Below, one piece after another: positions 7,575 through 16,383 of a DNA stretch of 47,198 nt. The stretch comes from Planctomycetota bacterium. GTDB taxonomy: Bacteria > Planctomycetota > UBA1135 > JADKAF01. The first letter of the stretch is position 1; each line of letters begins with the position of its first letter. The notes beneath the pieces are model-generated. The model was not told where the DNA came from. It saw nothing but the letters and a program-made list of their open reading frames with translations, and did no database searches. The stretch lies in NCBI GenBank assembly GCA_016793245.1, contig JAEUHW010000141.1, positions 1 through 47,198 of the forward strand, written 5' to 3'. The position numbers were made by a program, and so were the translations under genes.

Positions 7575-7834
7575 TCGCTCTCCTGCTGCGTCTGCTCGTC
7601 GAGCTTCTCGACGACATCCGCGTACCACGCCGGCAGCGTCTGCTTCTGGCGCTCGAACTCCTCCTGGGCGAGCCCGAGCTCGGCGTAGCCCGGCGATTGC
7701 GAGATGCGCCGCGGGCCGAGATGCAGCTCGATCCACCAGCACTTCTTCGCCTCGGCATGCCAGAGATCGAGCCGCGCGTGCCCGTGCCAATGACGAGAGA
7801 GCGAGATGCAGCGCACCGTCGAGGACATGGCCAT
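7571..7834 (-). CDS. Small hypothetical protein (87 aa) coupled to the GalT-like gene
   Basis: A short soluble protein with an N-terminal strand-rich segment (SSTVRCISLSRHWHGHARLDLWH), a CWWIELHLGP motif in the middle and an acidic helical tail ending in EKLDEQTQQESE. No recognised family. The 4-nt overlap with the downstream GalT-like gene and the 34-bp gap from the HEAT-VWA gene place it inside the operon, so a role with one of them is plausible. Confidence 0.65.
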   Translation of the reverse strand: MAMSSTVRCISLSRHWHGHARLDLWHAEAKKCWWIELHLGPRRISQSPGYAELGLAQEEFERQKQTLPAWYADVVEKLDEQTQQESE

Positions 7835-7868
7835 GGAGGAATCCGCTCGTCGAGAATCGATCGCGTGC

Positions 7869-9512
7869 TCAGGGCCGAATGTACTCGCCGCCGTTCTGCC
7901 AGGCGAGGCTCTTCAAGTGCTTCTGGAACGCGCTGTGCCGCGCTCCTAGGTCGACCACGTTCACGGCGAGGCCGGCTTCGCGATTCAAGGTGGTGATGAG
8001 CCGCGCGATGTCGGCGGGATCGGTGACCGCTCCGGCCGTGGGAATGCCGTCGCTCAAGAGGAACAACGTGTCGGCGCGCGTGCCGGCGCGCGAGCCGTCC
8101 TCGAGGCCCGCGCAGCGCAGGCCGCGCACGATGCCGGAGAAGAGATCGGTCGAGCCGCCGAGGGGGAGCTGCGTCACGAAGGCGCGCGCGCGTGCGCGGT
8201 TCTCCGCCGTCGCGGCTTCGAGATCGTCGAAGCACGCGGCGGAGCCCTGCGCGAAGACCACGACGTTGAACCAGCTCGCTTCGTCGAGCTTCTCGAGATA
8301 GCCCAGGAATTCGCGCACCGCGAGGTCGATGCGGCGCGCTTCCTCGCGCGGGCCTTCGCCGCGATCGTGCTCCTCGTTCCCGGCGCGGCGCCGCATCGAG
8401 CCCGAGAAGTCGAGCACGAAGACGACGTGATCGGAGCGCACCTCGCGGCCGAAGTAGGTCGCGTAGCTGCGCGGGATGGCACTCGTCGAGCTCGTGCGAC
8501 CGGGCAACCCTTCGGGACGCACCGAGCGCTCCCCGTCTTCGCTCTCGAGGAACTTCCGCCACTCCGCCGCGCGCAGCGGCGGCGAGCCGCGACCCGTGAG
8601 CTCGTGCAGGAGGTCCTCGATCGCGACGCGGAAGCGCTTCCGCGCCTCGGGGGTCTTCTCGCGTCGCTCTTCCGCGGCCAGCGCTTCCACGAGAAACGGC
8701 AGCACGAGGCCGTTCTTCTGCTCGCGCAGCATCTCGGCGAGCACGACGCGCACATGTGCATCCGCGTCGCTCAAGCGCGCCGCCGCGAGCTGCAGCACGC
8801 GTCCACGCAGCGCGGGATCCGGGGCTTCTTCCTTGCGCTGCAGCGCCGCGCGCAAGGCCGCGGCCGCGCGCAGACGCACCGCGGCATCCGAGTCGTAGAG
8901 CAAGCGCACGATGGTCAGAAGATCGCGCTCCTGCAGCACGGGGGCCAGAGCATGTGCCGCCGCTCCGCGCACCGGCGCGCTGGCGTCCTCGAGCGCGCGC
9001 TTCACCAGCTCGTAGATCTCGGGTCGCGCGCGCTTGGCGAGCGCGGCGCCGAGCCACTCGACCAGCACACGTCGCTCGGCCGCGGTCGCCTTGCCTTCGG
9101 CGAGCTTGGTCGCCGCCCAATCCTGCAGCTCGTCGGCGAGATAGTACTCGCAGAGCTCGTCGATCGCGCGGCGGCGGATCACCCACGGCTGCCGCGTGGC
9201 GAAGCGCTCGAGCTCGCGAGCCGGATCCTCGTCGAGCACGAGCACGGCGGCTTCGAGCAGCACTTCCGCTCCGGTGATGCGCGGCTCGGAGCGCAGCTTG
9301 TGTCGCGCGCGTTCGTACGCGGGGAACGCCGGCGGCGGCTCCTCGCTCGGGATGAGCCGGCCGATCACCGAGGCATCGACCTCGCCGCTCCGGAACTTCG
9401 CCAGGAAGCGGCGCAGATCCGTCGTGTCATCCGCGCCGGCCGCCATGGGCAGAGCTCCGCCGAGCAGCGAGAACGCCGCGGCACCGAGGAGCGAGAGGAG
9501 ATGGGAGGGCAT
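7869..9512 (-). CDS. Exported HEAT-repeat and von Willebrand A domain protein
   Basis: The 547-residue product has a signal peptide (1-26), HEAT-like helical repeats from about 100 to 320 (for example DASAPVRGAAAHALAPVL and DSDAAVRLRAAAALRAAL), and a C-terminal VWA domain from about 362. The VWA metal site is intact: DFSGS at 368-372 (DxSxS), a Thr in GGSTDLFSG and SDGIPT. VWA domains with a full MIDAS bind ligands through a divalent cation; HEAT repeats form a protein-binding scaffold. Probably a periplasmic or surface adhesion or assembly factor. It sits between a squalene/phytoene synthase gene and the 87-residue gene, 33 bp from the former. Confidence 0.88.
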   Translation of the reverse strand: MPSHLLSLLGAAAFSLLGGALPMAAGADDTTDLRRFLAKFRSGEVDASVIGRLIPSEEPPPAFPAYERARHKLRSEPRITGAEVLLEAAVLVLDEDPARELERFATRQPWVIRRRAIDELCEYYLADELQDWAATKLAEGKATAAERRVLVEWLGAALAKRARPEIYELVKRALEDASAPVRGAAAHALAPVLQERDLLTIVRLLYDSDAAVRLRAAAALRAALQRKEEAPDPALRGRVLQLAAARLSDADAHVRVVLAEMLREQKNGLVLPFLVEALAAEERREKTPEARKRFRVAIEDLLHELTGRGSPPLRAAEWRKFLESEDGERSVRPEGLPGRTSSTSAIPRSYATYFGREVRSDHVVFVLDFSGSMRRRAGNEEHDRGEGPREEARRIDLAVREFLGYLEKLDEASWFNVVVFAQGSAACFDDLEAATAENRARARAFVTQLPLGGSTDLFSGIVRGLRCAGLEDGSRAGTRADTLFLLSDGIPTAGAVTDPADIARLITTLNREAGLAVNVVDLGARHSAFQKHLKSLAWQNGGEYIRP

Positions 9513-9545
9513 CGCGATGCAGAGGAGGGGCGCGGATCGGAGAGG

Positions 9546-10505
9546 CTACGCGGAGCTGCGTGCTCCGCTCCCGTCGAATCGCCGCAGACGAGCGGGGAAC
9601 AGCGCGTCGAGGAACGCGAGCGCGAGCTCCCGACGCACGGCGCCGCGCGAGATCTTGAGCCGCTCACCGGCGAGCCACTGCGGCCGCCGTTCCTCGAGTC
9701 GGCCGAGCGTCGCGAGCCCGAGGCGCGCCGGAAGCGCGATCGCGAAGCGGTCGCGACGCGCCACCCCGTCGATCTCGCCGGCGTAGCGGAGCCCGCACCG
9801 GAGGTCCGCGCGAGCGCGCGCGGTCCAGGCGCGCTCCACGTCCGGAGTCGAGCCGTCGAGCGCGAGGCCGGCGAGCAGATGTCGACTGCGGCGCGCGTCC
9901 TCGTGTGCGTCGCGCAGCAGGTTCACCTGCTGCAGCCCGAGGCCGAGTCGCACCGCTTGGCGTCGCTGCTCGCGTCGAGTCCGAGGGCTGCGAGGCGGGC
10001 GTTCGAGCGCGAGCAACTCGTCCCAAAAAGCGCCCACGCAGCCCGCGGCGCGGTACGCCCAGCAGAGCGTCTGCACCGACGTCGAGCGCCGCACCACACC
10101 GACTCGGTGGAGCTCGTCGAGCTCGCGGCACATGCCGCGCAGGAGACGCGCGAGGACGCGCTGCGTCGGAGCTCGCTGCGCGGGTTCGAGACGCGCGAGC
10201 AGCGCGAAGAGCTCCGGAGCGCGCGCCACGAGCTCTCGATGCGCGGCATCCACGGCGGCGATGGGCGGTGCCGCGGGCAGCGGCGCGCCGCGCAGCGCGG
10301 CGAGCAGCGCGCGCAGCGCGGCGGCCCGCTGCTCTAGCGCGAGCTCGCCGGCATCGGCGAGCGTGTCCGCGGCGCGGGCCAGGAGATAGCCCAGCGAGAG
10401 CGCGGTGCGCCGTCGCGCGGGAACGCAGCGCAAGCTGAGATAGAAGCTGCGGCTCGTCGCGCGCAGCAGCGCGCGCCAGCGATCGTCGAGGAGCTCTTCG
10501 GTCAT
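9546..10505 (-). CDS. Squalene/phytoene synthase family protein
   Basis: The 319-residue product carries the trans-isoprenyl diphosphate synthase (head-to-head) signature. ATSRSFYLSLRCVP is at 16-29, the first aspartate motif D47-TLA-D51 follows SLGYLLARAA, and the second is D199-AHE-D203 in QQVNLLRDAHEDARRSR. It should condense two prenyl diphosphates to squalene, hydroxysqualene or phytoene; which one cannot be decided from motifs. Length is normal. No HpnC/D/E partners or desaturases are in view, so the pathway context is missing. The gene begins 19 bp after the anti-sigma gene, suggesting co-transcription and possible control by the ECF pair. Confidence 0.88.
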   Translation of the reverse strand: MTEELLDDRWRALLRATSRSFYLSLRCVPARRRTALSLGYLLARAADTLADAGELALEQRAAALRALLAALRGAPLPAAPPIAAVDAAHRELVARAPELFALLARLEPAQRAPTQRVLARLLRGMCRELDELHRVGVVRRSTSVQTLCWAYRAAGCVGAFWDELLALERPPRSPRTRREQRRQAVRLGLGLQQVNLLRDAHEDARRSRHLLAGLALDGSTPDVERAWTARARADLRCGLRYAGEIDGVARRDRFAIALPARLGLATLGRLEERRPQWLAGERLKISRGAVRRELALAFLDALFPARLRRFDGSGARSSA

Positions 10506-10524
10506 GGCGCGTCGCGCGCGGGGC

Positions 10525-11655
10525 TCACCGAGCTCCGACTTCGATGCTCGCCGGCAGCGTGTCGCAGAGGCCGCGGTGCAGCTGTCGTCCGTCCTCGGCG
10601 TGCACTTCGTAAGCGTAGGGACCCGAGAACCAGAGCGGAAGCTCGACGATGCCGTGCTCGGAGCTCCTCGCTTCACTGCGCGGACCGCCTTCGCCCTGAG
10701 TTGGTTGCACGACGAGTCGCGCCAAGCTCACCGCAGTCTGCTTGGCGTCGTGGATCGAGATGCGCAGCACGTGGCGAGCCGGATCGATTTCGAGGACCCG
10801 GACGAGCGGCTCCGTGCTCGCGACGAGCGCCTCGAGAGGTGGGAGGTCGAGCGCGACGCTCGTATCGCCGATCACGGCCTCGATCGAGAACGGTGGCTCG
10901 ACGCGCAGCGGAGGTTCGAACTGCAAGCGCCCACGGGCATCGCTGGTCGCGAGCAGCTCCGAGCGCGCGCCGTCGCGGCGGAGCACGCGCACGTTCGGCC
11001 ACGGCCCGAGATCCGCGTCGCGCCAACGCGCATGCAGTGCGAGCTCCACTCGCGCAGGGCCGGGGCGCAGCGGCAGACGCCAGCGTTCTTCATGCCGGGC
11101 GATGCCGATCTCGTTGCCATCCTTGCGCAGGGCGATCTCGCCCCACAGCACATGGAGCTCCCAGGTCTCGCCCGCGCCGAGCCGCGTGAGCTTCGCACGC
11201 GGAGCCCCGGTCTTCGCCGCGAGCTCCAGCGCGCCGATCGTGCTCTTCTCGCCGCGCGAGAGGTGGAAGACCAGCTCGCCTCTCTCGACGTCGTACGCGA
11301 AGCGCTGTCCGTCGGCTCGTTCTCCCGACTCGAGCCAGATGAGGAAACCCACGGCGCCGAACACGAGCGCCAGCGCGGCCAAGGCGCAGAGGATCTGCAA
11401 CCACGCCGGGACGTGCGATGCGGCGCGCTGGCCGCGCCAGCGGAGCTTCCTCCGTAGCGCGTTCCAATGTCCGGCAGGGAGCTCTTCCTCGACGGCGAGC
11501 AGAAGTTGCAGATCCTCGATCCACGCCTCCGCATGACCGCGGCACTCGCGGCAGCCCGCGAGGTGGTCGCGCACTTCTCCCGTGCGCGTCGCGAGGATCT
11601 CGCCCTCGAGGTAATCGTGGATCAGCGGTCGGACCGCGGTGCAGCGCTCACTCAT
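10525..11655 (-). CDS. Membrane anti-sigma factor with ZAS zinc motif
   Basis: The 376-residue product has an N-terminal zf-HC2/ZAS domain (Cys5, then H31-x3-C35-x2-C38), a single transmembrane helix at about 85-108 and an extracytoplasmic domain of about 265 residues that is strand-rich. ZAS domains bind and inactivate ECF sigma factors until a signal triggers release. The start codon lies inside the 3' end of the sigma gene (8-nt overlap), the usual coupled arrangement. The large outer domain contains a FEPPLRVEPPFSIEAVIGDTSVALDL stretch resembling Ig-like or carboxypeptidase-regulatory folds and may be the sensor. It is followed directly by the squalene/phytoene synthase gene. Confidence 0.85.
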   Translation of the reverse strand: MSERCTAVRPLIHDYLEGEILATRTGEVRDHLAGCRECRGHAEAWIEDLQLLLAVEEELPAGHWNALRRKLRWRGQRAASHVPAWLQILCALAALALVFGAVGFLIWLESGERADGQRFAYDVERGELVFHLSRGEKSTIGALELAAKTGAPRAKLTRLGAGETWELHVLWGEIALRKDGNEIGIARHEERWRLPLRPGPARVELALHARWRDADLGPWPNVRVLRRDGARSELLATSDARGRLQFEPPLRVEPPFSIEAVIGDTSVALDLPPLEALVASTEPLVRVLEIDPARHVLRISIHDAKQTAVSLARLVVQPTQGEGGPRSEARSSEHGIVELPLWFSGPYAYEVHAEDGRQLHRGLCDTLPASIEVGAR

Positions 11656-12139
11656 GGCCGCCCACGCCGCCGCCCTGCTTCATGCGCAGGCTCGCCTTCG
11701 CGCGACGCAGCGCGAGGCTCACCGCGGCGCGCGTCGCTCCGATGCGCTGTGCGATCGCGTCGAAGGAGAGCCCGAGGAAGTAGCGCAAGCGCACCACTTC
11801 GCGCGCCGGCTCGTCGAGGCGTTCGAGGAAGGGCAGTTCCTCGGGGTCGCTCTCCAGGAGCTCATCCCCATGGCGCTCTTCGAGCACTTGTTGCGCGCGC
11901 GCGAGCAGCCAAGGGAGCCAGCGCAACGGGTCGTCGAGCTCGTCGAGCGCATCCCAGACCGTGAGCCAGATCTCTTCAGCGACATGCTCGGGGTGTCGAT
12001 GCGAAGGCAGGCGCGAGCGCACCAAGCGCAGCACCAAGGTCGCGTGGCGCTCGAAGAGGCGCTGGAAGGCGCGCAGGTCTCCGATGCGTGCCGCCCGGAG
12101 ATCCGCGGCGAGGGCGTCCGATGCACTCGTCCCGTACAT
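11648..12139 (-). CDS. ECF-type RNA polymerase sigma factor
   Basis: The 163-residue product has region 2 at about 20-75 (RAFQRLFERHATLVLRLVRS and EEIWLTVWDALDEL) and region 4 at about 108-155 (PAREVVRLRYFLGLSFDAIA, then ATRAAVSLALRRAKASLR, a clear helix-turn-helix). It lacks the usual regions 1 and 3, as expected for group 4 sigma factors. It overlaps the anti-sigma gene by 8 nt and starts 50 bp downstream of the secreted protease gene, so the protease, the sigma pair and the downstream genes may form one transcript or regulon. Confidence 0.88.
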   Translation of the reverse strand: MYGTSASDALAADLRAARIGDLRAFQRLFERHATLVLRLVRSRLPSHRHPEHVAEEIWLTVWDALDELDDPLRWLPWLLARAQQVLEERHGDELLESDPEELPFLERLDEPAREVVRLRYFLGLSFDAIAQRIGATRAAVSLALRRAKASLRMKQGGGVGGHE

Positions 12140-12189
12140 GAAGGCCGAGCGTATTCGCCGCGACCCGAAACGACAACGAGACGTAGAAC

Positions 12190-15100
12190 TCAGCGCTCGA
12201 GGACGAGCTCCAGTCCGGCGCTCAAGGCGAAGCCGGCGGCGTTCACTCCCGGATCGATCGTCGCCCACTGGGCGAAGAAGCGCGCGCCGTGCAGGCTGGG
12301 ATCCGGCGGCAGCGGAGCCGGGATGCGCGCTTCGCCAGCCGCATCCGTACTGGTGCCGATCGTCGCGAGATCCGAGCTGTGGAGCCAGGTGCAGCCCGTC
12401 GCTCCGAGGAAGTCGAGGCGGAGCTGCAGCGCTTGGAGCCCGAGCAGCAGCAGCGCAGGGCGGGTCGGCGCGCTGCGCACGAGACGGAACGCGAACTCGG
12501 GCGCCGGAAGCTGTGGGTTGCGGCGCGTGGTCGCGACCGCGGGGAAGCCACAGGCCGCCCCGTAAGGCACGGCGCGCCCGCGCGCGGGCTCGGCCCAGAG
12601 GCGCAGCGCCGGACCGCGGGCCTCGGGACCGACTTGGGCCGCCGTCGCGCGAGAATCGCTCGGGTGCCAGAGGCGCACCACGCCGCTGGCGCTGGCACCC
12701 GTCGCGTCGAGGCCGCGCGCGCTGGCTCCGCTCTTCGAACGAAGACGCAAATCTACGGCGAGACCGCCCGCCGCGGGGTCCCAGCGGAAGGGGGTGGCGA
12801 GCTGGATCGCCACCTCGTTCGCCGCGGGGCTCGCCGTGCTCGGGTCGAGCAGCGGGATCGACGCGATGCCGTCGAAGACGACGCGGCGATCCGCGCCGTG
12901 CACCGCGTCGAAGAGCAGAGGCATGTTCGGGGCGGTGTGGGGACAGGTCGAGAGCTCGATCGCGAGATCCCAGGCCGTCGGTCCGAAGTCGCCGTTCGTC
13001 GCTCCGTCGGGCCGCCACGCGAGGCCTTGGATGAAGATCGGCTCCAAGCTCGCGAGGGCATTGCCATCGTAGACCGTGAGCTCGCGCGAAGGACCGCTGT
13101 GCGCGAGTCCATCGAAGGAGACGCCGGCGCCTTCGCTGCCATCGAGAGCGAGCGGGAGATCGATCACCGGTTCGGCGCCGAGAGCGAGCTGCGCACCGAA
13201 GCTCTCGCTGAATTGCGCGATCGTCGCGCGCCAGTCGGAGCCGTGAGCGACGCGGCCGATGGCGCCGTTCGCGCCTGCAGCGCAGTCCCAGAGCAGACCT
13301 TGGAGGCCCGCGCTCGCGGAGCGGATCTCGAGATCGACGACGAGCGCGCCGCGCGCGGGATCGTAGACGTACGCCGTCGGCAGCTCGATCTGCAGAGCCG
13401 CGGTGGCTGCGGCTCCGGCGCGCGCCGCGCGCGCGGGCGCCGTCGCCGTGCCATCGAAGACGACGCGGCGATCGGGACCGTGATTGCTCGCGAAGCTCGG
13501 GACGAGCGCGCTCGCGCGTCCCGCGGGAGCCGTCGAGAGCGAGACGCGGACATCGATCGAACCGCCGGGGAACGCGGCCCCGGCGTCCGGGCGCCAAGCG
13601 AGACGCGCGAGGCGCCGCTCGCCGATCGCGCCGAAGTTCGTCGCTTCGTAGACCGTGAGCACGCGCGCGCCGTTCGGCGGCAGCGAGCTCCAGGGCAGCG
13701 CGCTCGCGAGAGGCGCGTCGGTGCGCGCGTGCTCGCGCGGCGCATGCAGAGCCTCCACGCAGAGCTCGACGATCGGCGCGGGCGCGCGGGAGCCCGCCGC
13801 TGGATAGGTCGCGGTGGCGGCGCTCGCGCTGCCAGAAGCCGCGAGGCAGGAGTGCGCGCCGATCGCCGAGGCCTCGGCGTCCAGCGCGCGGCCGATCGCC
13901 GTGCCGCCGCGGACGCGGAAGTCGAGCAGCAGAGCTCCGCTGCGCGGATCCCATTCGAAGGCGCGATCGAGCTCGAGCGAGAGCTCGAACGCGTTCGGAC
14001 TACCGCTGCCGGGGATCGCCGAAGCGCCGAGCACGCCATCGAAGACGCTCGTGCGATCGGCCCCGTGGTTCGCATCGAAGCTGCGATCGAGCGCGCTGGG
14101 CGGGTTCCGCGACGTCGAGAGCTCGAGGGCGAAGTCCCAGCTCGCCGGCCCGTAGCTCGCGAGGCCACCGCCGTCGAGGCGCCAACGCAGGCCGCGGATG
14201 CGCACGGGATGTGCGTGATCGAGCGTGCTCGCTCCATAGGCGAGCTGCACGCGCTGCGCGCCGCTGCGAGCGAAGGGGAAGTCGATCGCGGTGCCGCCTT
14301 CGCCGCTGGCGGTCGCGGGCAAGATCTCGGCGGGCTCGCACGGGGGCGCGCTATTGCCGCTCGCGCCGCAGATCGCCAGCGTCGGCTCGAGGCGCAGCAG
14401 GATCGGCGCGAGCACGCTCATGCGCGTCGCCCAGTTCGCCGAGTTCGGATCCTGGATCAAGCAGGCGCCGTGCGTGTGCAGGCCGACGACGCATTGGCTG
14501 CTCTCGCGGATCACCGGCGCGCCCGAGGAGCCCGGCTCGGCATCGCAGCGGTGCTGGAAGTGCGTGTTGCCGGGGAAGCCGATCACGCCGCGCGCGGGTC
14601 CCGAGCTGAGCTCCTGCGGTCTTCCGCCGGCGTGACTCGGGAGATAGAGCGTCTCGTTCGCGTTCGGATCCGCGGGCTCGAGCGAGAGCCAACCGAACTG
14701 CGCTGCCGGATTCGAAGACGCGCGCAGCAGCGACCAATCTCGCGCGGCTTCTCCGCCGAGGAAGGTCTGCGGTGCGGGGATCACCGTGGTGCCGCGCAGT
14801 GCGGAGCCGTTGCAGTCGGTCTCGTAGCCGAACCAGAGATTCGCCGTCGCGGCGAGCGCCGCGCTGGGTACGCAGTGATTCGCGGTGAGCACGTGCGAGC
14901 GGTTGCTCGCGAGGAAGCCCGTGCAGAAGACGCCCGCGTTGGCGATGCCGCAGACGGCGCGCGCACGAGCCCGGCGCGTGGCACTCGGCTCGCAGCTCGT
15001 GTCGGGGAACGGCGGTGGCGAAGAGCACGGGTTCTCCGGCGGCGCGCCGAGCTGCAGACGCGCCCACGGATAACCGACCTCGAGCTGCAGCAACTCGACG

Positions 15101-15612
15101 CCGCCGCCGCCGCTGCGCGCGATGAGCTCCAAGTGCAGTCGGTCGGAGAACACGGTGTCCGTCGCGAAGACGTGCCCGAAGCCTGGGATGGCACTCGCGC
15201 CGCTCCCGAGGAGCTGCGCGCTGACCGGGCCCTTCTCCCCGTAGGTCCAGCGCAGCGCGCGAGCGCCGTCGCGCACGCGCAGCTCATCGCCGGGGCCGAG
15301 ATCGAGGCGCAGGTAGACGCGCAGATACGACGCGCGCGCGCGGTGGATGGAGTGCGTCCAGGCCGGTCGTTCGGGATCGGGGCGCGGCGCGTACGGTCGC
15401 GGCGAGGCGGAGCTCAGCGGCTCGAGATCGGCGATGCGCGCGCTCTGCTCGCGCGCGTGCAGGCGCTGCGCCTCTCCGAGCACATCTCCGACCGGTGCGG
15501 CCGCGAGCGAATCTTCCGCCGCGGGTGTGCCTTGAGCCGCCAGCCTGGAACCGGCTCCGATGCCGAGGCTGCTTGCGAGGGAAAGCGCGAGAACGAGTTC
15601 ACGGAAGGCCAT
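12190..15612 (-). CDS. Large secreted trypsin-like endopeptidase with repeated modules
   Basis: The 1140-residue product begins with a signal peptide (MAFRELVLALSLASSLGIGA, Ala-Ala-Gln cleavage region); a GTG at 15639 is an alternative start. Residues 215-400 form a chymotrypsin-fold protease with His246 (LTANHC), Asp292 (ARDWSLL) and Ser363 (EPGSSGAP), closest in style to lysyl-endopeptidase-like exoproteases. After it come three repeats of about 190 residues, each with W-x-LELST or similar, NHGADRxxVFDG and W/YDPxxGAL-x-VDxxxR. A final module (GCTWLHSSDLATIGTSTDA through FFAQWATIDPG) resembles C-terminal domains common in planctomycete exported proteins. Many Cys suggest disulphides. Probably acts on extracellular proteins; the adjacent sigma pair may control it. 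Confidence 0.87.
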   Translation of the reverse strand: MAFRELVLALSLASSLGIGAGSRLAAQGTPAAEDSLAAAPVGDVLGEAQRLHAREQSARIADLEPLSSASPRPYAPRPDPERPAWTHSIHRARASYLRVYLRLDLGPGDELRVRDGARALRWTYGEKGPVSAQLLGSGASAIPGFGHVFATDTVFSDRLHLELIARSGGGGVELLQLEVGYPWARLQLGAPPENPCSSPPPFPDTSCEPSATRRARARAVCGIANAGVFCTGFLASNRSHVLTANHCVPSAALAATANLWFGYETDCNGSALRGTTVIPAPQTFLGGEAARDWSLLRASSNPAAQFGWLSLEPADPNANETLYLPSHAGGRPQELSSGPARGVIGFPGNTHFQHRCDAEPGSSGAPVIRESSQCVVGLHTHGACLIQDPNSANWATRMSVLAPILLRLEPTLAICGASGNSAPPCEPAEILPATASGEGGTAIDFPFARSGAQRVQLAYGASTLDHAHPVRIRGLRWRLDGGGLASYGPASWDFALELSTSRNPPSALDRSFDANHGADRTSVFDGVLGASAIPGSGSPNAFELSLELDRAFEWDPRSGALLLDFRVRGGTAIGRALDAEASAIGAHSCLAASGSASAATATYPAAGSRAPAPIVELCVEALHAPREHARTDAPLASALPWSSLPPNGARVLTVYEATNFGAIGERRLARLAWRPDAGAAFPGGSIDVRVSLSTAPAGRASALVPSFASNHGPDRRVVFDGTATAPARAARAGAAATAALQIELPTAYVYDPARGALVVDLEIRSASAGLQGLLWDCAAGANGAIGRVAHGSDWRATIAQFSESFGAQLALGAEPVIDLPLALDGSEGAGVSFDGLAHSGPSRELTVYDGNALASLEPIFIQGLAWRPDGATNGDFGPTAWDLAIELSTCPHTAPNMPLLFDAVHGADRRVVFDGIASIPLLDPSTASPAANEVAIQLATPFRWDPAAGGLAVDLRLRSKSGASARGLDATGASASGVVRLWHPSDSRATAAQVGPEARGPALRLWAEPARGRAVPYGAACGFPAVATTRRNPQLPAPEFAFRLVRSAPTRPALLLLGLQALQLRLDFLGATGCTWLHSSDLATIGTSTDAAGEARIPAPLPPDPSLHGARFFAQWATIDPGVNAAGFALSAGLELVLER

Positions 15613-15693
15613 GGAGGAGGGAGACCTCTCGCCGCCCACCCTAGCCGATGCGCACGTTCCGGTAACTCCCCGCGTCGCGCGTAGAGCACCCGC

Positions 15694-16281
15694 TCAGCTC
15701 AGGGTGATCCGCCCGGATTCGATGCGGAACGAGAGCTGCACTCCGCGGCGACCGAGCTCGTCCAGGAGCTCGGCCCACGAACGCAGCTCGGCTCCGGTCT
15801 CGCAGCGGAAGCTGAAGCTGCGCGCGGAAGAGGTGCTCTGATGCGGCCTCTGCTCCTCGCGCGAGCTCTGCTCCGCCGCGGCCGGCGAAGGCTGTGCCGG
15901 CGAAGACTGTGCCGGCGCAGGCGGTGTCGGCGAAGACGGTGTCGCCGAAGACCGTGCTGGCGAAGGCTGTGCTGGCGAAGGCCGTGCCGCGGGGGCGAAC
16001 TGCTCCGCCGCCTCGGGGCGGCGCGGGCGAGGTCCGCGCGGAGCTCCGCCGCTGCTCTCGCGCTTCGGATTTGCCTGGGTCCAACGGCGCAGATCATCGG
16101 CGTGGACGCAGACCTTGCCCTCGCGCTCCTCGATCCGCACCGGGGCGCGTCCCTTGCTGCGCCAGACGTAGAACTGCGTCGGCGAGCGACCGCTGAGCTG
16201 CGCGGCCTCGGCGATCGTGATCCAGGTCTCCGCGCTGGCGTCGCCGTGCGGAACGTGCGCTTCGTCGTGCTCGAGAGGCAT
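15694..16281 (-). CDS. MerR/excisionase-like helix-turn-helix protein with PSPAQ linker
   Basis: The 195-residue product has an N-terminal winged-helix of the HTH_17/MerR type: WITIAEAAQLSGRSPTQFYV (20-39), then a wing with RIEEREGKVCVHADDLRRW. The middle (about 85-130) is a low-complexity Ala/Pro/Ser linker made of 5-residue repeats (AQPSP, ARSSA, TPSSP), encoded by the 15-bp minisatellite at 15881-15985. The last 45 residues are globular (FSFRCETGAELRSWAELLDELGRRGVQLSFRIE). It probably binds DNA and effects something through the C-terminal domain. It lies between the 189-residue unknown and the protease gene in the minus-strand run. Confidence 0.75.
   Translation of the reverse strand: MPLEHDEAHVPHGDASAETWITIAEAAQLSGRSPTQFYVWRSKGRAPVRIEEREGKVCVHADDLRRWTQANPKRESSGGAPRGPRPRRPEAAEQFAPAARPSPAQPSPARSSATPSSPTPPAPAQSSPAQPSPAAAEQSSREEQRPHQSTSSARSFSFRCETGAELRSWAELLDELGRRGVQLSFRIESGRITLS
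15881..15985. repeat. 15-bp coding minisatellite, seven copies
   Basis: Seven tandem 15-bp units, consensus GCYGGCGAAGRCYGT, run without gaps from 15881 to 15985. They differ at two to four positions each. The period is a multiple of three, so copy-number change would add or remove five residues in the linker of the overlapping helix-turn-helix protein without shifting the frame. Confidence 0.85.
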
Positions 16282-16383
16282 GGTGTTCTTCGGTCGCGCG
16301 TTTCGCGCGCTCAGGCGAGGGTTCCAGAGTGGCGTACCACGCTTTGCAGGCGAGGCGCAAGTGAGTGGAGTCGCGGCGCGAGC

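Noticed and set aside
15881..15985. Possible CRISPR-like tandem repeat
   Set aside because: The units are contiguous 15-bp repeats without spacers and are in frame with a coding sequence.
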